NCBI RefSeq assembly: GCF_900129375.1
Contig: NZ_FQVN01000002.1
Span: 496,001-560,000 of the forward strand
DNA: 64,000 nucleotides
Direction: 5' to 3'
Origin: Streptoalloteichus hindustanus
GTDB taxonomy: Bacteria; Actinomycetota; Actinomycetes; Mycobacteriales; Pseudonocardiaceae
Made by a program: the position numbers and the translations under genes. Shown piece after piece: positions 44,050 through 52,803 of this stretch; position 1 is the first letter of the stretch, and the number at the start of each line of letters is the position of its first letter. Under the pieces are notes generated by a model. It was given only the letters and a program-made list of their open reading frames with translations. It was not told where the DNA came from and did no database searches.

Positions 44050-44931
44050 GTGACCGGACAACTGGGAAGATTCGCCAACGCTCAGGTGGAGCAACGCTTT
44101 CTGGTGGCCTATGACAGGGCGATGGCGGCCTGGCCGGTGGAGCGGTACTCCTTCGACGTCGACACGGCGTTCGGGCGCAGCCACGTCCACCGGTGCGGGC
44201 GGGCGAGCGGAACTCCCGTCGTGCTGCTGTCCACGCAGGTGGTTTCTCCGGCAGTCTGGGCGAAGAACGTCGCGGTGTTCGCCGAACGTCGTCCGGTGTT
44301 CGCCGTCGAGATCCTGGGTGGAGCGGGGCGCGGCGTGCAGACGGCGCCGATCCGGGGAGCCGAGGACACCGCGCGGTGGCTGGACGAGGTGCTGGCGCGG
44401 ACCGGGCTGGGGCGTGTCCACCTGGTCGGCACCACGTACGGCGGGTGGGTCGCGCTCAACCACGCCCTGCGCCGTCCTGACCGGGTGGCCAGCCTGTCCC
44501 TGCTCAACCCGGTCCACCTGCTGCGCCTGAGACGTTCCTTCTTCCTCGGCCTGGCGGGGATCTCGCGGATGCTGTGGGCGGCCAGGTCCGACGCGGCACG
44601 GCGCCGCCTGCTGGCCGAGGGGGTCGACGACGAGCCGAACAGTCCGCTGGTGGAAGCCAGCGTGCTCGCTGTCTACCGGTACCGAGCCGAAATCCTGCCG
44701 ACCGCCTACCCGACGGACGGGGAACTGCGCGCGATGGCCGCGCCGACCCTGGTGCTGTGCAGTGGGGGCAATGGGAAGTACGGCGCCAGGGCGGTCGACC
44801 GGGTTCGGGCGTTGGTGCCTTCGGTCGAGGCCGATGTCGTGGCCGAGCACAGCAAGGTGGTGTCGGCAGAGGTCGTCAACGCGCGGGTTCCGTCGTTCAT
44901 CGACGGGGTGGAGGCGCGGTGGCCGCGTTGA
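44050..44931 (+). CDS. Alpha/beta hydrolase paralogue with damaged active site
   Basis: 293 residues, clearly paralogous to the next gene over its whole length. The fold is kept, but the nucleophile Ser is Thr129 (GTTYGG for GASYGG), the oxyanion HGQ becomes STQ, and the acidic region FGAESKVHDP is replaced by CSGGNGKYGA with no acid. A His remains at 267. It is probably not a normal hydrolase; a binding or regulatory role is possible. GTG start. Confidence 0.75.
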   Translation: MTGQLGRFANAQVEQRFLVAYDRAMAAWPVERYSFDVDTAFGRSHVHRCGRASGTPVVLLSTQVVSPAVWAKNVAVFAERRPVFAVEILGGAGRGVQTAPIRGAEDTARWLDEVLARTGLGRVHLVGTTYGGWVALNHALRRPDRVASLSLLNPVHLLRLRRSFFLGLAGISRMLWAARSDAARRRLLAEGVDDEPNSPLVEASVLAVYRYRAEILPTAYPTDGELRAMAAPTLVLCSGGNGKYGARAVDRVRALVPSVEADVVAEHSKVVSAEVVNARVPSFIDGVEARWPR

Positions 44932-44968
44932 GGTGACCTCGCGGGAAGTCGGAAGCACCCAGACTCGC

Positions 44969-44983
44969 TGTCCAGAGTGGACA
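44969..44983. repeat. Intergenic copy of the TGTCC-N5-GGACA motif
   Basis: TGTCCAGAGTGGACA. One of many copies of a palindrome-like motif found throughout the window; see findings. Confidence 0.6.
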
Positions 44984-45085
44984 GACGTTTCGCCGTGTGT
45001 CCGGGTGGGACGGTCATGTGTTCTGTCAGTCACTTTGTTCCGCGATGTCTGAATTTTTCTCCCTGGGAGGGCTAGGAAGTAGGGC

Positions 45086-45961
45086 ATGGGTGATGGCATT
45101 GGGGGATTCGTCGACGCCGCGTCCAGGGAGAGGTTCCTGGCCGCGTACGACAGGGTGATGTCAGCTTGGCCGGTGGAACGGTCCGAACTGGACGTGGAGA
45201 CCGGCTTCGGTCGGACCCGCGTCCACCGCAGCGGCCAGGAGACCGGAACGCCCGTGGTGTTGTTGCACGGGCAGGGCGCGACCTCCGGGATGTGGGTGGA
45301 CAGCGTCGGTTCGCTCGCCGCGCGGCGTCCGGTGTTCGCCGTCGACACGCTGGGCGAGGCGGGCCGGAGCACGCAGACCGCCCCGATCCGGCGGCCGGAG
45401 GACACGGCGGCCTGGCTGGACGAGGTCCTGACCGGGCTGGAGGTGGACCGCGCACACCTCGTCGGCGCGTCCTACGGCGGGTGGATCGCGCTCAACCAGG
45501 CGTTGCGCCAGTCGGAGCGGGTCGTCAGCCTCTCGGTGCTCGACCCGGCCCGCGCGGTGGCCGGGCTGAACGCCGGCTTCGTGTTCGGCGGCGTGTGGAT
45601 GTCGCTGGCCGGCTCGGACGCGGCCCGCCGCCGGTTCCTGGCCGGGCTGACGGGGGAGCGGGAGGACGGCCCGCAGATGGACCTCACCGTGGCCAGCCTC
45701 TACGGGTACCGCATCCGGCTCCTGCCGCCCCGGTACCTCGGCGACGACGAGCTGCGCGCGATCACCGCACCGACCCTGGCGCTCTTCGGCGCGGAGAGCA
45801 AGGTGCACGACCCCGCCAGGGGCGTGGCCAGGGCGCGGGCCCTGATGCCCTCGGTCGAGGCGGATCTCGTGCCCGGCGCCCGGCACTTCATCCCGGCCGA
45901 CGTGATCGGCACCAGGGTCGTGTCGTTCCTCGACGAGGTCGAGGCCCGCTCGGCGGCCTGA
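45086..45961 (+). CDS. Alpha/beta hydrolase
   Basis: 291 residues. Nucleophile elbow GASYGG with Ser129, oxyanion LLHGQGATS, acidic FGAESKVHD and His267 in GARHFIPAD give a complete triad. Esterase, lipase or thioesterase activity is possible. Forms a tandem pair with the preceding gene (154 bases away), which has lost these residues. Confidence 0.82.
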   Translation: MGDGIGGFVDAASRERFLAAYDRVMSAWPVERSELDVETGFGRTRVHRSGQETGTPVVLLHGQGATSGMWVDSVGSLAARRPVFAVDTLGEAGRSTQTAPIRRPEDTAAWLDEVLTGLEVDRAHLVGASYGGWIALNQALRQSERVVSLSVLDPARAVAGLNAGFVFGGVWMSLAGSDAARRRFLAGLTGEREDGPQMDLTVASLYGYRIRLLPPRYLGDDELRAITAPTLALFGAESKVHDPARGVARARALMPSVEADLVPGARHFIPADVIGTRVVSFLDEVEARSAA

Positions 45962-45989
45962 GAAAACCCGCGCCCGCACCGGAAATCCC

Positions 45990-46019
45990 GGTGGTGTCCC
46001 GCCCGTCGCGGGCACCACC
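45990..46019. terminator. Hairpin between convergent genes
   Basis: GGTGGTGTCCCGC (45990-46002) pairs with GCGGGCACCACC (46008-46019) with one bulged T. Can end transcription from both sides. Confidence 0.65.
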
Positions 46020-46025
46020 TCCCGG

Positions 46026-46547
46026 TCAGGCCGACGAGAGCGGTTCGTTCTCGTCGCCGAGGCGGAGGAGCGTGGCGGTGGTGGAGCGCCCCTGGGTGAG
46101 GGGGAGCTCGATCGCGGCCGCGCCCAGGGCCGTGGCGGCGCGCCGCTTCGGGAGCGCGTGCGGGTCGCCCTCGGTGAAGGCCAGGGCGGCCGGGGCCAGC
46201 GGGCGCAGGAGCTCCACGTACTGCTCCCACCCGGTGACGGTGGGGTCACCCGACACGACGAACGTGCCGTCCACGCAGCGCAGGGCGGCCAGCACCTCGG
46301 CCCGCTCGTCCGCCGGGTGGACCGGGCGGCCCGGCCCCTTCCACGCGCGCACCCGCCGGTCGTCCTCCACCCCGACCACCAGTGAGCCGCCGTGCTCGCG
46401 CGCGGCCGTGAGGAACCGCACGTGCCCGACGTGCAGGACGTCGAACACCCCGGTGACCACGACCGGAGCGGTCAGCGCCGGTCGCGCCGGTCGCCAGGCC
46501 AGCTCAAGGGAGGCCGGTCGCACCCGGCGCGGGTCGGTCGTGCTCAT
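46026..46547 (-). CDS. Cytidylyltransferase-like nucleotidyltransferase
   Basis: 173 residues. TGVFDVLHVGHVRFL holds the HxGH nucleotide-binding motif of the RfaE/GlyCT/TagD superfamily; VGVEDDRRVRAWKGPGRP and a C-terminal GRSTTATLL complete the core. These enzymes activate a phosphorylated sugar or alcohol with CTP or ATP. Longer at the N-terminus (about 25 residues) than minimal members. Substrate not determinable. ATG 46547 chosen over an upstream Met with no RBS. Confidence 0.75.
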   Translation of the reverse strand: MSTTDPRRVRPASLELAWRPARPALTAPVVVTGVFDVLHVGHVRFLTAAREHGGSLVVGVEDDRRVRAWKGPGRPVHPADERAEVLAALRCVDGTFVVSGDPTVTGWEQYVELLRPLAPAALAFTEGDPHALPKRRAATALGAAAIELPLTQGRSTTATLLRLGDENEPLSSA

Positions 46548-46727
46548 CGAACGCTCACCACTTCTCGCTTCCACGTCCGGCCGCGGCGTCGGACACACCG
46601 GGTCCATTGTCTACGCCCACCCGGTCAGGCTCGTCCGGTCGGGTGACGGGCGGTCGGACTGGCGGCCCGGGACGAGCCGGAACAGGCCCCCGGAACAGGC
46701 GCTCCGGAACAGCGGCCCCAGAACAGG

Positions 46728-46762
46728 CCGGAGCCCCGCACCCGAGGGGTGCGGGGCTCCGG
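46728..46762 (-). terminator. Strong terminator of the cold-shock gene
   Basis: Perfect 16-bp stem (left arm 46728-46743, right arm 46747-46762) with a GAG loop, 46 bp after the csp stop. The strongest hairpin in the window. Confidence 0.8.
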
Positions 46763-46807
46763 TGGGACCGTGGGTCGACGCGGTGGGCGCGTCGGCTCGC
46801 GGTCAGC

Positions 46808-47008
46808 TCAGAGCACGCGGACGCCGCTGGCCTGCAGGCCCTTGGCGCCCTGGGTGACCTCGAACTCCACGCGCTGGTTCTCCTCCAGGCTGCGGAAGCC
46901 GTTGCCCTGGATCTCCGAGTAGTGCACGAACACGTCAGCGCCGTTGTCCCGCGAGATGAAGCCGAAGCCCTTCTCCGCGTTGAACCACTTCACGGTGCCC
47001 TGTTCCAT
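46808..47008 (-). CDS. Cold-shock protein (CspA family)
   Basis: 66 residues, single cold-shock domain. RNP1 KGFGFI and RNP2 VFVHY are intact; [15 protein letters not shown] begins right after the Met. RNA chaperone. GGAGGAGAAGGT precedes the ATG, and two hairpins lie in the leader. Confidence 0.95.
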   Translation of the reverse strand: MEQGTVKWFNAEKGFGFISRDNGADVFVHYSEIQGNGFRSLEENQRVEFEVTQGAKGLQASGVRVL

Positions 47009-47028
47009 ACCTTCTCCTCCGGGAGTCA

Positions 47029-47056
47029 GTCCCGTCGGGACGCCGTACCGCACGGC
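47029..47056 (-). promoter_or_regulatory. Two adjacent hairpins in the csp leader
   Basis: GTCCC-GTC-GGGAC (47029-47041) and GCCGT-ACCGC-ACGGC (47042-47056), back to back just upstream of the RBS in the csp mRNA. Cold-shock mRNAs often have structured leaders that change with temperature. Confidence 0.5.
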
Positions 47057-47290
47057 ATCCCTGGTCGGTTCCAGACGACGACCTCACCAGCTCCCCAGGG
47101 GAGAAGATCAGCAAACCGCCCGCAACAACGTTCCCCACGCCGCGGCCCACCCATCGGACCACGTCGTCGGGAACAACGACGGTGCCATCCAACCACGCCC
47201 CGCGCCGGTTCGCGTCGTGATCGCCCGGACGGGCCAGCGCGTGTCCGCCTGACACCGGCCGCCACCGTGACGAGGATCGCTCTTTTGTGG

Positions 47291-47301
47291 AACGCACGAT
47301 C
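47291..47301. promoter_or_regulatory. Probable TetR half-operator upstream of its own gene
   Basis: AACGCACGATC. The same sequence with one change (AACGAACGATC, minus strand) lies upstream of the hydrolase at 47956-47966. Confidence 0.45.
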
Positions 47302-47323
47302 AAGATCGGGTAGCGTTCCCGGC

Positions 47324-47902
47324 GTGGGCAGGACCAAGCAGTTCGATCCCGACGTTGCGCTGCGGGCGGCGATGGAGTTGTTCTGGCGCAAGGGATACGA
47401 GGCGACCTCGATGCGGGATCTCGTCGAGTGCCTCGGCCTGGGCCAGGGCAGCATCTACGGCGCCTTCGGCGGCAAGCGCGAGCTGTACCTGAAGGCCGTC
47501 GAGCGGTACGTCGAGGACGCCAGGGAGTCGCTGGTGACGCGTCTCTCGACGCCCGGCTCGCCGCTGGAGGCGGTTCGCGGCCTGGTGCGGTACTACGCCG
47601 AGACCGCCCTGTCGGACGCCGAGCGCCGCGGGTGCCTGTTGACCAACACGGCGGTCGAGCTGCCCGCCGACGAGGGCGCCGGTCGGCACGTGGAGTCCGG
47701 GATGGAGGCCATGGAGGTCCTGATCGCGGCCACGTTGACGCGGGCGCGGGCGGCCGGCGAGCTCCCGGCGGACAGGGACCCCGTCGCGCTGGCCCGGTTC
47801 CTGGTGACCCTGTTCCAGGGCATCCGCGTGATGGCCAAGACCCCGCTGCGCCGGCGTTTCGTCGAGGACTCCGTGGAACAGGCCCTCGCCGTGCTGGCCT
47901 GA
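47324..47902 (+). CDS. TetR-family regulator
   Basis: 192 residues. The HTH (ATSMRDLVECLGLGQGSIYGAFGGKRELYLKAV) and the C-terminal RRGCLLTNTAVELP, GIRVMAKTPLRR match the TetR subfamily that typically controls adjacent oxidoreductase or hydrolase genes. GTG start with no clear Shine-Dalgarno sequence. Likely represses itself and the epoxide-hydrolase-like gene 81 bases downstream. Confidence 0.85.
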   Translation: MGRTKQFDPDVALRAAMELFWRKGYEATSMRDLVECLGLGQGSIYGAFGGKRELYLKAVERYVEDARESLVTRLSTPGSPLEAVRGLVRYYAETALSDAERRGCLLTNTAVELPADEGAGRHVESGMEAMEVLIAATLTRARAAGELPADRDPVALARFLVTLFQGIRVMAKTPLRRRFVEDSVEQALAVLA

Positions 47903-47955
47903 CCTGACGGGCGCGTGCCCGGGGGCTCCGCGTGCACTGTCGCGCCCGTTTACTG

Positions 47956-47966
47956 GATCGTTCGTT
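47956..47966. promoter_or_regulatory. Probable TetR half-operator upstream of the hydrolase
   Basis: GATCGTTCGTT on the plus strand, 10 of 11 identical to the site at 47291 when read on the other strand. It lies 17 bases before the hydrolase start region. Confidence 0.45.
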
Positions 47967-47983
47967 AAAAAATGGAGGACGCT

Positions 47984-48952
47984 GTGACCACCCCGCAGGC
48001 CGCGCCGAACGGCGCCACCCGCACCGACGACGGCGTGCCCACCGACGCCGAACTCGCCGCCTCCCTGGAGGGGGACTTCACGAGCGCGCACGCCGACGTC
48101 AACGGCACGCGCCTGCACCACGTCACCGGCGGGCAGGGCGAGCCCCTGGTGCTGCTCGGCGGCTGGCCGCAGACCTGGTGGCAGTTCCGCAAGGTGATGC
48201 CGGAGCTGGCCAGGCACTACCGCGTGACCGCCGTCGACCTGCGGGGCATGGGCTCCTCGGCCAAGCCCGAGTCCGGCTACGACAAGCGGACGATGGGCCA
48301 GGACATCGGGGAGCTGATCCGGCACCTGGGGCACGAGTCCGCCTACGTGCTCGGCCACGACATCGGCGCCTCGGTCGGCTACCACCTCGCGGCGAACGAC
48401 CCCGGGGCGGTGCGCGCCCTGGTCACCGTCGACCTGGGGGTCCCCATCGACTCCTGGCTCAACATCGGCATGCTGCCCGGCTCGGACGAGCAGGTGGCCG
48501 CGCTGGAGCACGGCCGGGGCAGCTACCCGTGGTGGTTCGCGTTCAACCAGCTCCGCGAGCTCCCCGAGCGGCTGCTCGTCGGCCGGTTCCGGCACGTGAT
48601 CGACTGGCTGTACGGGCACATGCTGCTGGACCAGGCCTCCGTCGAGGAGGACGCGCGTCGGATCTACGCCCACGCCTACGACAACGCGGAGGCGATCCGC
48701 GCGGGCAACGGCTGGTACCAGACGATGCGGCAGGACATCCTCGACCTCGCCAACCACGAGCCCGTGGCGGTGCCCATCCTGACGCTGGCCGGTGAGCTCG
48801 GCTACGCCCAGTTGCGCGAGGAGATGGGGCCGCGGATGGGCACCGACATCCGGGTCGTCGAGGTGAAGGGCAGCGGGCACTACGTGCCGGAGGAGCAGCC
48901 GGAGACGCTGGTCAGGGAGGTGCTGGCCTTCCTCGGCGCCCAGTCCGCCTGA
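47984..48952 (+). CDS. Epoxide-hydrolase-like alpha/beta hydrolase
   Basis: 322 residues. LLGGWPQTWWQFRKVMPELA at the oxyanion region, the Asp nucleophile in GHDIGASVGY and a C-terminal GSGHYVPEEQPE His resemble epoxide hydrolases and haloalkane dehalogenases. The usual HGWP is GGWP. GTG 47984 is preferred, with GGAGGA upstream; ATG 47972 overlaps that Shine-Dalgarno sequence. Confidence 0.8.
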   Translation: MTTPQAAPNGATRTDDGVPTDAELAASLEGDFTSAHADVNGTRLHHVTGGQGEPLVLLGGWPQTWWQFRKVMPELARHYRVTAVDLRGMGSSAKPESGYDKRTMGQDIGELIRHLGHESAYVLGHDIGASVGYHLAANDPGAVRALVTVDLGVPIDSWLNIGMLPGSDEQVAALEHGRGSYPWWFAFNQLRELPERLLVGRFRHVIDWLYGHMLLDQASVEEDARRIYAHAYDNAEAIRAGNGWYQTMRQDILDLANHEPVAVPILTLAGELGYAQLREEMGPRMGTDIRVVEVKGSGHYVPEEQPETLVREVLAFLGAQSA

Positions 48953-48969
48953 CGCGCGAGGCGGGGCGC

Positions 48970-49014
48970 GGCCGGTTCGGGTGGGGCGGAGCACCCCCGC
49001 CACCAGAACCGGCC
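48970..49014 (+). terminator. Terminator after the epoxide-hydrolase-like gene
   Basis: GGCCGGTTC (48970-48978) pairs with GAACCGGCC (49006-49014), with further pairing inside (GGTGG with CCACC). Confidence 0.65.
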
Positions 49015-49120
49015 CGTCCCGCTTTCGGGCGCCGACGGTCGGCCCAACCGGCTGGTGCGTTCCGGTGAGACGAGGCGCGCGTCACCGGGTCAGCCGGATC
49101 GGGCATTGCCCCGAACGAGT

Positions 49121-49139
49121 ATGCGAGGGAGCCTCGCAT
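49121..49139. promoter_or_regulatory. Palindrome before the P450 gene
   Basis: ATGCGAGG-GAG-CCTCGCAT, perfect 8-bp arms, ending 8 bases before the GTG. May be an operator, or an RNA hairpin next to the RBS. Confidence 0.5.
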
Positions 49140-49146
49140 CGAGGGG

Positions 49147-50505
49147 GTGGGACACGTGCTCAGCGAACTCACCGACATCCCGGGGCCACCACCGTCGGGT
49201 GACGGTCACCACATGGGGGCCATCGCGGCCGCCGGGGGCCTGCACACCTTCCAGCTCGACCTCCACCGCCGCTACGGCGACGTGGCCCGGTTCCGGCTGC
49301 CGCACTCCACCGTGGTCTCCGTCGCCGACCCCGTGCTGCTGGAGGCCACGGTCCGGCTCAACGAGCGGCCCGCCGAGCTGTTCCGCTTCCTGGACCCCTT
49401 CTTCGAGTCCGGCAACCTCCAGGTGCTGCCGGAGCGGGAGTACGTCCCGTGGCGTCGCGTGGTGCTGCCCGCGATGAGCGACCACGCGGCCCACGCCGCG
49501 AGCTTTCCCCGACTGGCCGCCGAGGTCGAGCGGGTCGCCGACCGCTGGGCGGCCCGGCGCGAGCCCGTCGCGTTGCAGCACGAGCTGAACAACCTCGCGC
49601 TGCGGATGGTCTGCTCCTACGCGATGGGCGACGCCTTCGACGCGGCGGGCGATCTCGCCGAGCGGATCGTGTCCGCGTTCCAGTTCCTGCTCGACCACTT
49701 CATCCACGAGATGCGTGGCGGGGAACCGCCGATCCCGCCAGGGGAACGGCGGCGGCGCGTCGAGCAGGCCGTCGAGCAAGCACAGTGGACGTTGCGCGAG
49801 GCGATCACGGAGGTGGTCGAGCGGCGCGCCGCGGGGCGGGGGCGCTCGGACTCGGCCGACCTCGTCGGTGTCCTGCTCGACGCGGGATGGCCGATGGGAC
49901 GCGTGCGGGACACCCTGCTCGGCGAGATGATGGGCGGCCACCACACCTCCGGCGTCGCGACCTCGTGGACGCTGCACCTGGTCTCCCTCCACCCCGAGGT
50001 CGAACGGCGGCTGCACGCCGAACTCGACGACGTCCTCCGTGGACGAACGACACCGGACCACGCGGACCTGCGTCGCCTGCGGTACCTGGAGATGGCGCTC
50101 AACGAGTCGATGCGCCTCTACCCGCCGGCCCCGTACGCCGCCCGCGAGACCACAACCGAGATCTCCGTCGGCGGCTACCGCCTCCCAACCGGAACCACGA
50201 TCCTGCATCCGATCTGGGCCGTGCACAGGAATCCGCGGGTGTGGCCGGAACCGGACCGGTTCGACCCGGAGCGGTTCGCCCCGGCGGCCGCGGCCTCCCG
50301 ACACCGCTTGGCGTTCCTGCCCTTCGGCATCGGTCCCCGGCACTGCAGCGGAGCCGGCTTCGCGTCGGTGCAGATCCGGCTGATGCTGGCGGTGCTCGCG
50401 CGCCGCTTCCGGTTCCGGTTGGTGCAAGGGCATGTCGTGACCCCGGTGGAGCGGTTCGTGTTGTGCGCCGAGGACGACATCAGGATGACGGTCACGGCTC
50501 GGTGA
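49147..50505 (+). CDS. Cytochrome P450
   Basis: 452 residues. I-helix GGHHTSGVATSW (AGxxT class with Thr), ExxR in NESMRLYPP, and heme loop FGIGPRHCSGAGFA with Cys400 as ligand. The length and PERF-like RFDPERF resemble CYP families acting on fatty acids, sterols or terpenoids (CYP102/CYP110-like rather than the short CYP105/107 class). No redox partner gene nearby. GTG start. Confidence 0.9.
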   Translation: MGHVLSELTDIPGPPPSGDGHHMGAIAAAGGLHTFQLDLHRRYGDVARFRLPHSTVVSVADPVLLEATVRLNERPAELFRFLDPFFESGNLQVLPEREYVPWRRVVLPAMSDHAAHAASFPRLAAEVERVADRWAARREPVALQHELNNLALRMVCSYAMGDAFDAAGDLAERIVSAFQFLLDHFIHEMRGGEPPIPPGERRRRVEQAVEQAQWTLREAITEVVERRAAGRGRSDSADLVGVLLDAGWPMGRVRDTLLGEMMGGHHTSGVATSWTLHLVSLHPEVERRLHAELDDVLRGRTTPDHADLRRLRYLEMALNESMRLYPPAPYAARETTTEISVGGYRLPTGTTILHPIWAVHRNPRVWPEPDRFDPERFAPAAAASRHRLAFLPFGIGPRHCSGAGFASVQIRLMLAVLARRFRFRLVQGHVVTPVERFVLCAEDDIRMTVTAR

Positions 50506-50632
50506 CAGTCGCGGCGCCGCAACAGTTTCGCCGCGGCGCAGAATGCACCCGAATGGCCTTGGTACGGAACACCGTTCAGCTCCTAGCGTTTTGGTGCAAC
50601 TGTCCGCACGGCAATCGGGATGGGGAGCGTCC

Positions 50633-51685
50633 GTGCGCTACACACTGTTCGGCAGGACCGGTCTGCGTGTCTCGGAACTCTGCCTGGGCACGATGACCTT
50701 CGGTGAGGACTGGGGCTGGGGAGCGCCGAAGGAAACCGCGGCGAGGATCCTCAGCTCCTACGCGGCGGCGGGCGGGAACTTCCTCGACACCGCGGACATC
50801 TACACGGCGGGCACGTCCGAGAGCATGCTGGGGGAGTTACTCGCCGGCCGGCGGGACGAGTTCGTCCTCGCCACCAAGTACACCAACGCGACCGACGACG
50901 CGGACGTCAACGCCAGCGGCAACCACCGCAAGAACCTCGTCACGTCACTGGAAGCGAGCCTGCGCCGGCTGCGCACCGACTACGTGGACGTGTACTGGGT
51001 GCACGCCAGGGACGTCTGGACGCCCGTCGAGGAGGTCATGCGGGCGCTGGACGACCAGGTGCGGGCGGGCAAGGTCCGCTACGTCGCGGTGTCCGACTGG
51101 TCGGCGTGGGAGATCTCCCGCGCCAACACGGTGGCGGAGTTGCGGGGCTGGACCCCGTTCTCCGGCGTCCAACTCCGGTACAGCCTCCTGGAACGCACGC
51201 CGGAGCGCGAGTTGTTGCCGATGGCGCGGGCGTTCGACCTCGCCGTGCTGACCTGGGGGTCGCTGGCCGAGGGCCGGCTCACCGGGAAGTACCTGCGCGG
51301 TGAGGGCGGCCGGCTCGACGTGGCCAACTGGGCGGGGGACCGCGACCGGGACGAGGTGATCGTCCGGGAGGTGGTCCGGATCGCCGAGGAGGGCGGGTGG
51401 TCGCCGGCGAGGGTGGCGTTGGCCTGGCTGCGCGCCAGGTCCGGCACGGTGGTGCCGATCCTGGGCGTCACCACCGAGGACCAGCTCCGGGACAACCTCG
51501 CCGCGCTGGACGTGCGGCTGGACGAGGACCAGCTCGCGCGGCTGGACGCGGTCAGCGGCACGGATCTGGGTTTCCCGCAGGACTTCCTCGGACGACCCGA
51601 GATCGTGGAGGTCGTCTACGGCAGAAGATGGCGGGAGGTGGACGACCGGCGCGGCACGGACCGCAGGACCCCGCTCACCGGGTGA
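50633..51685 (+). CDS. Aldo/keto reductase
   Basis: 350 residues. AKR barrel with the tetrad: Asp and Tyr in FLDTADIYTAG, Lys in VLATKYTN, His in VYWVHARD. Similar to YajO/IolS-like enzymes. The GTG follows GGGGAGC. An upstream in-frame region to 50543 lacks family similarity. NADPH-dependent reduction of an aldehyde or ketone; substrate unknown. Confidence 0.85.
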   Translation: MRYTLFGRTGLRVSELCLGTMTFGEDWGWGAPKETAARILSSYAAAGGNFLDTADIYTAGTSESMLGELLAGRRDEFVLATKYTNATDDADVNASGNHRKNLVTSLEASLRRLRTDYVDVYWVHARDVWTPVEEVMRALDDQVRAGKVRYVAVSDWSAWEISRANTVAELRGWTPFSGVQLRYSLLERTPERELLPMARAFDLAVLTWGSLAEGRLTGKYLRGEGGRLDVANWAGDRDRDEVIVREVVRIAEEGGWSPARVALAWLRARSGTVVPILGVTTEDQLRDNLAALDVRLDEDQLARLDAVSGTDLGFPQDFLGRPEIVEVVYGRRWREVDDRRGTDRRTPLTG

Positions 51686-51707
51686 GGTCCGCCGTGCGGT
51701 CAGAACC

Positions 51708-51743
51708 ACCAGCGCCGTCAGCGCCACCAGCGCCGTCAGTGCC
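51708..51743. repeat. Four 9-bp tandem repeats
   Basis: ACCAGCGCC, GTCAGCGCC, ACCAGCGCC, GTCAGTGCC in the convergent intergenic space. Minisatellite-like. Confidence 0.7.
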
Positions 51744-51862
51744 GTCACGCGGGGGCCGCGTCGGCCATGCCGGGACCTCGGGTCCGCCGGCGTGGCCGCG
51801 CGGCGCCACCGGCGGCTTTCCTTGCGGCGCCGGGTGTTCGGCCGTAAATGATCACTCCACGT

Positions 51863-51881
51863 GGGACACGGGGAGTGTCCC
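51863..51881 (-). terminator. Terminator of the heme oxygenase gene
   Basis: GGGACAC-GGGGA-GTGTCCC, perfect 7-bp stem, about 50 bases after the heme oxygenase stop. Confidence 0.6.
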
Positions 51882-51928
51882 CTGTGGTCTGCCGACGCCG
51901 ACGCCGACGCCGGTGCGGGCGGGGGCGG

Positions 51929-52624
51929 TCACGCGGCGAGGTACCGCTCCAGGTCCGCGCCCAGCTCGTCGAGGACCCGGGTGTTGTGGTCGTAGGCGAC
52001 GAGGGTCTCCTCGGTGATGCGCCGCCGCTCGGCCTCGTCCCAGGGCGCCGTGTCGAGCAGTTCCCGGTAGGCGTCCTTGAACCGCTGGGGGTTGGGGACG
52101 CCGGGGAAGGCGTAGAAACCCGCGCCGAGGTCGTCCGGCAGGTCGTACGCGCGCCGCACGGCCGCCCGGACCACCTGCCCGCCGGACAGGTCGCCCAGAT
52201 AGCGGATGTAGTGGTGCGCCACGAAACCGCCGGGCCAGTCGAAGCACACCTCGCGGAGGTGGGCGCAGTAGTCCGCCGTCGCGCGGGACGCCGGGATCCG
52301 CTCCGGCCACCGGTCGCCGAGGAGGAACCGGAGATCGGCCCGGAGCGCGGGAACCCTGGCCAACTCGTCGAAGACGAACCGGCCGGCCACCGGGTCGGCG
52401 CGCATCCGCTCGGCGGCCTCCTCCAGCGCCGCGTAGATGTGGAAGTGCTGCGCCAACAGGGTGACGTAGCCCTCCAGCCGCAGTCGCCCGCGCACGAGCG
52501 CGTCGACGAAGCCCCGGCCGCGGGCGTGGTCGTGCCGCTCGCGTCCGGCCGCGCGCAACCGCGCGGCGAACCCCGACCGTCGGTGGTCTTCTCGATGGTC
52601 GTCCCGGCGGTCGTCCCGCACCAT
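51929..52624 (-). CDS. Biliverdin-producing heme oxygenase
   Basis: 231 residues. Proximal heme ligand probably His31 in ERHDHAR, distal helix YIRYLGDLSGGQVV with the flexible GDLSGG loop, and QHFHIYAALEEAA between. Cleaves heme to biliverdin, CO and iron, usually for iron recovery. The N-terminal ~20 residues are Arg/Asp-rich and outside the fold. GGGGAGGG precedes the ATG. Confidence 0.88.
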   Translation of the reverse strand: MVRDDRRDDHREDHRRSGFAARLRAAGRERHDHARGRGFVDALVRGRLRLEGYVTLLAQHFHIYAALEEAAERMRADPVAGRFVFDELARVPALRADLRFLLGDRWPERIPASRATADYCAHLREVCFDWPGGFVAHHYIRYLGDLSGGQVVRAAVRRAYDLPDDLGAGFYAFPGVPNPQRFKDAYRELLDTAPWDEAERRRITEETLVAYDHNTRVLDELGADLERYLAA

Positions 52625-52803
52625 GGCGCCCTCCCCAGCCCGGCCCTCGGGCCAGACTCCCGCAGCACTACCGGGTGATCAATGGGCTGAACGGGAGTAG
52701 GTTCGGCTACCCAAGGTTGACGCCGAAGGCACCGCTGCCGCCGCCGACACCGCTGACGCCGACGCGCGGCGCGGTCGCGGTGGACTTCGGGGAGGGGGGA
52801 CCT

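Larger units (their letters stand above)
47009..47323. other. Divergent region csp / TetR
   Basis: 315 bases without a gene. It contains the csp leader hairpins and, near 47291, a probable TetR half-operator. No RNA gene recognised. Confidence 0.55.
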
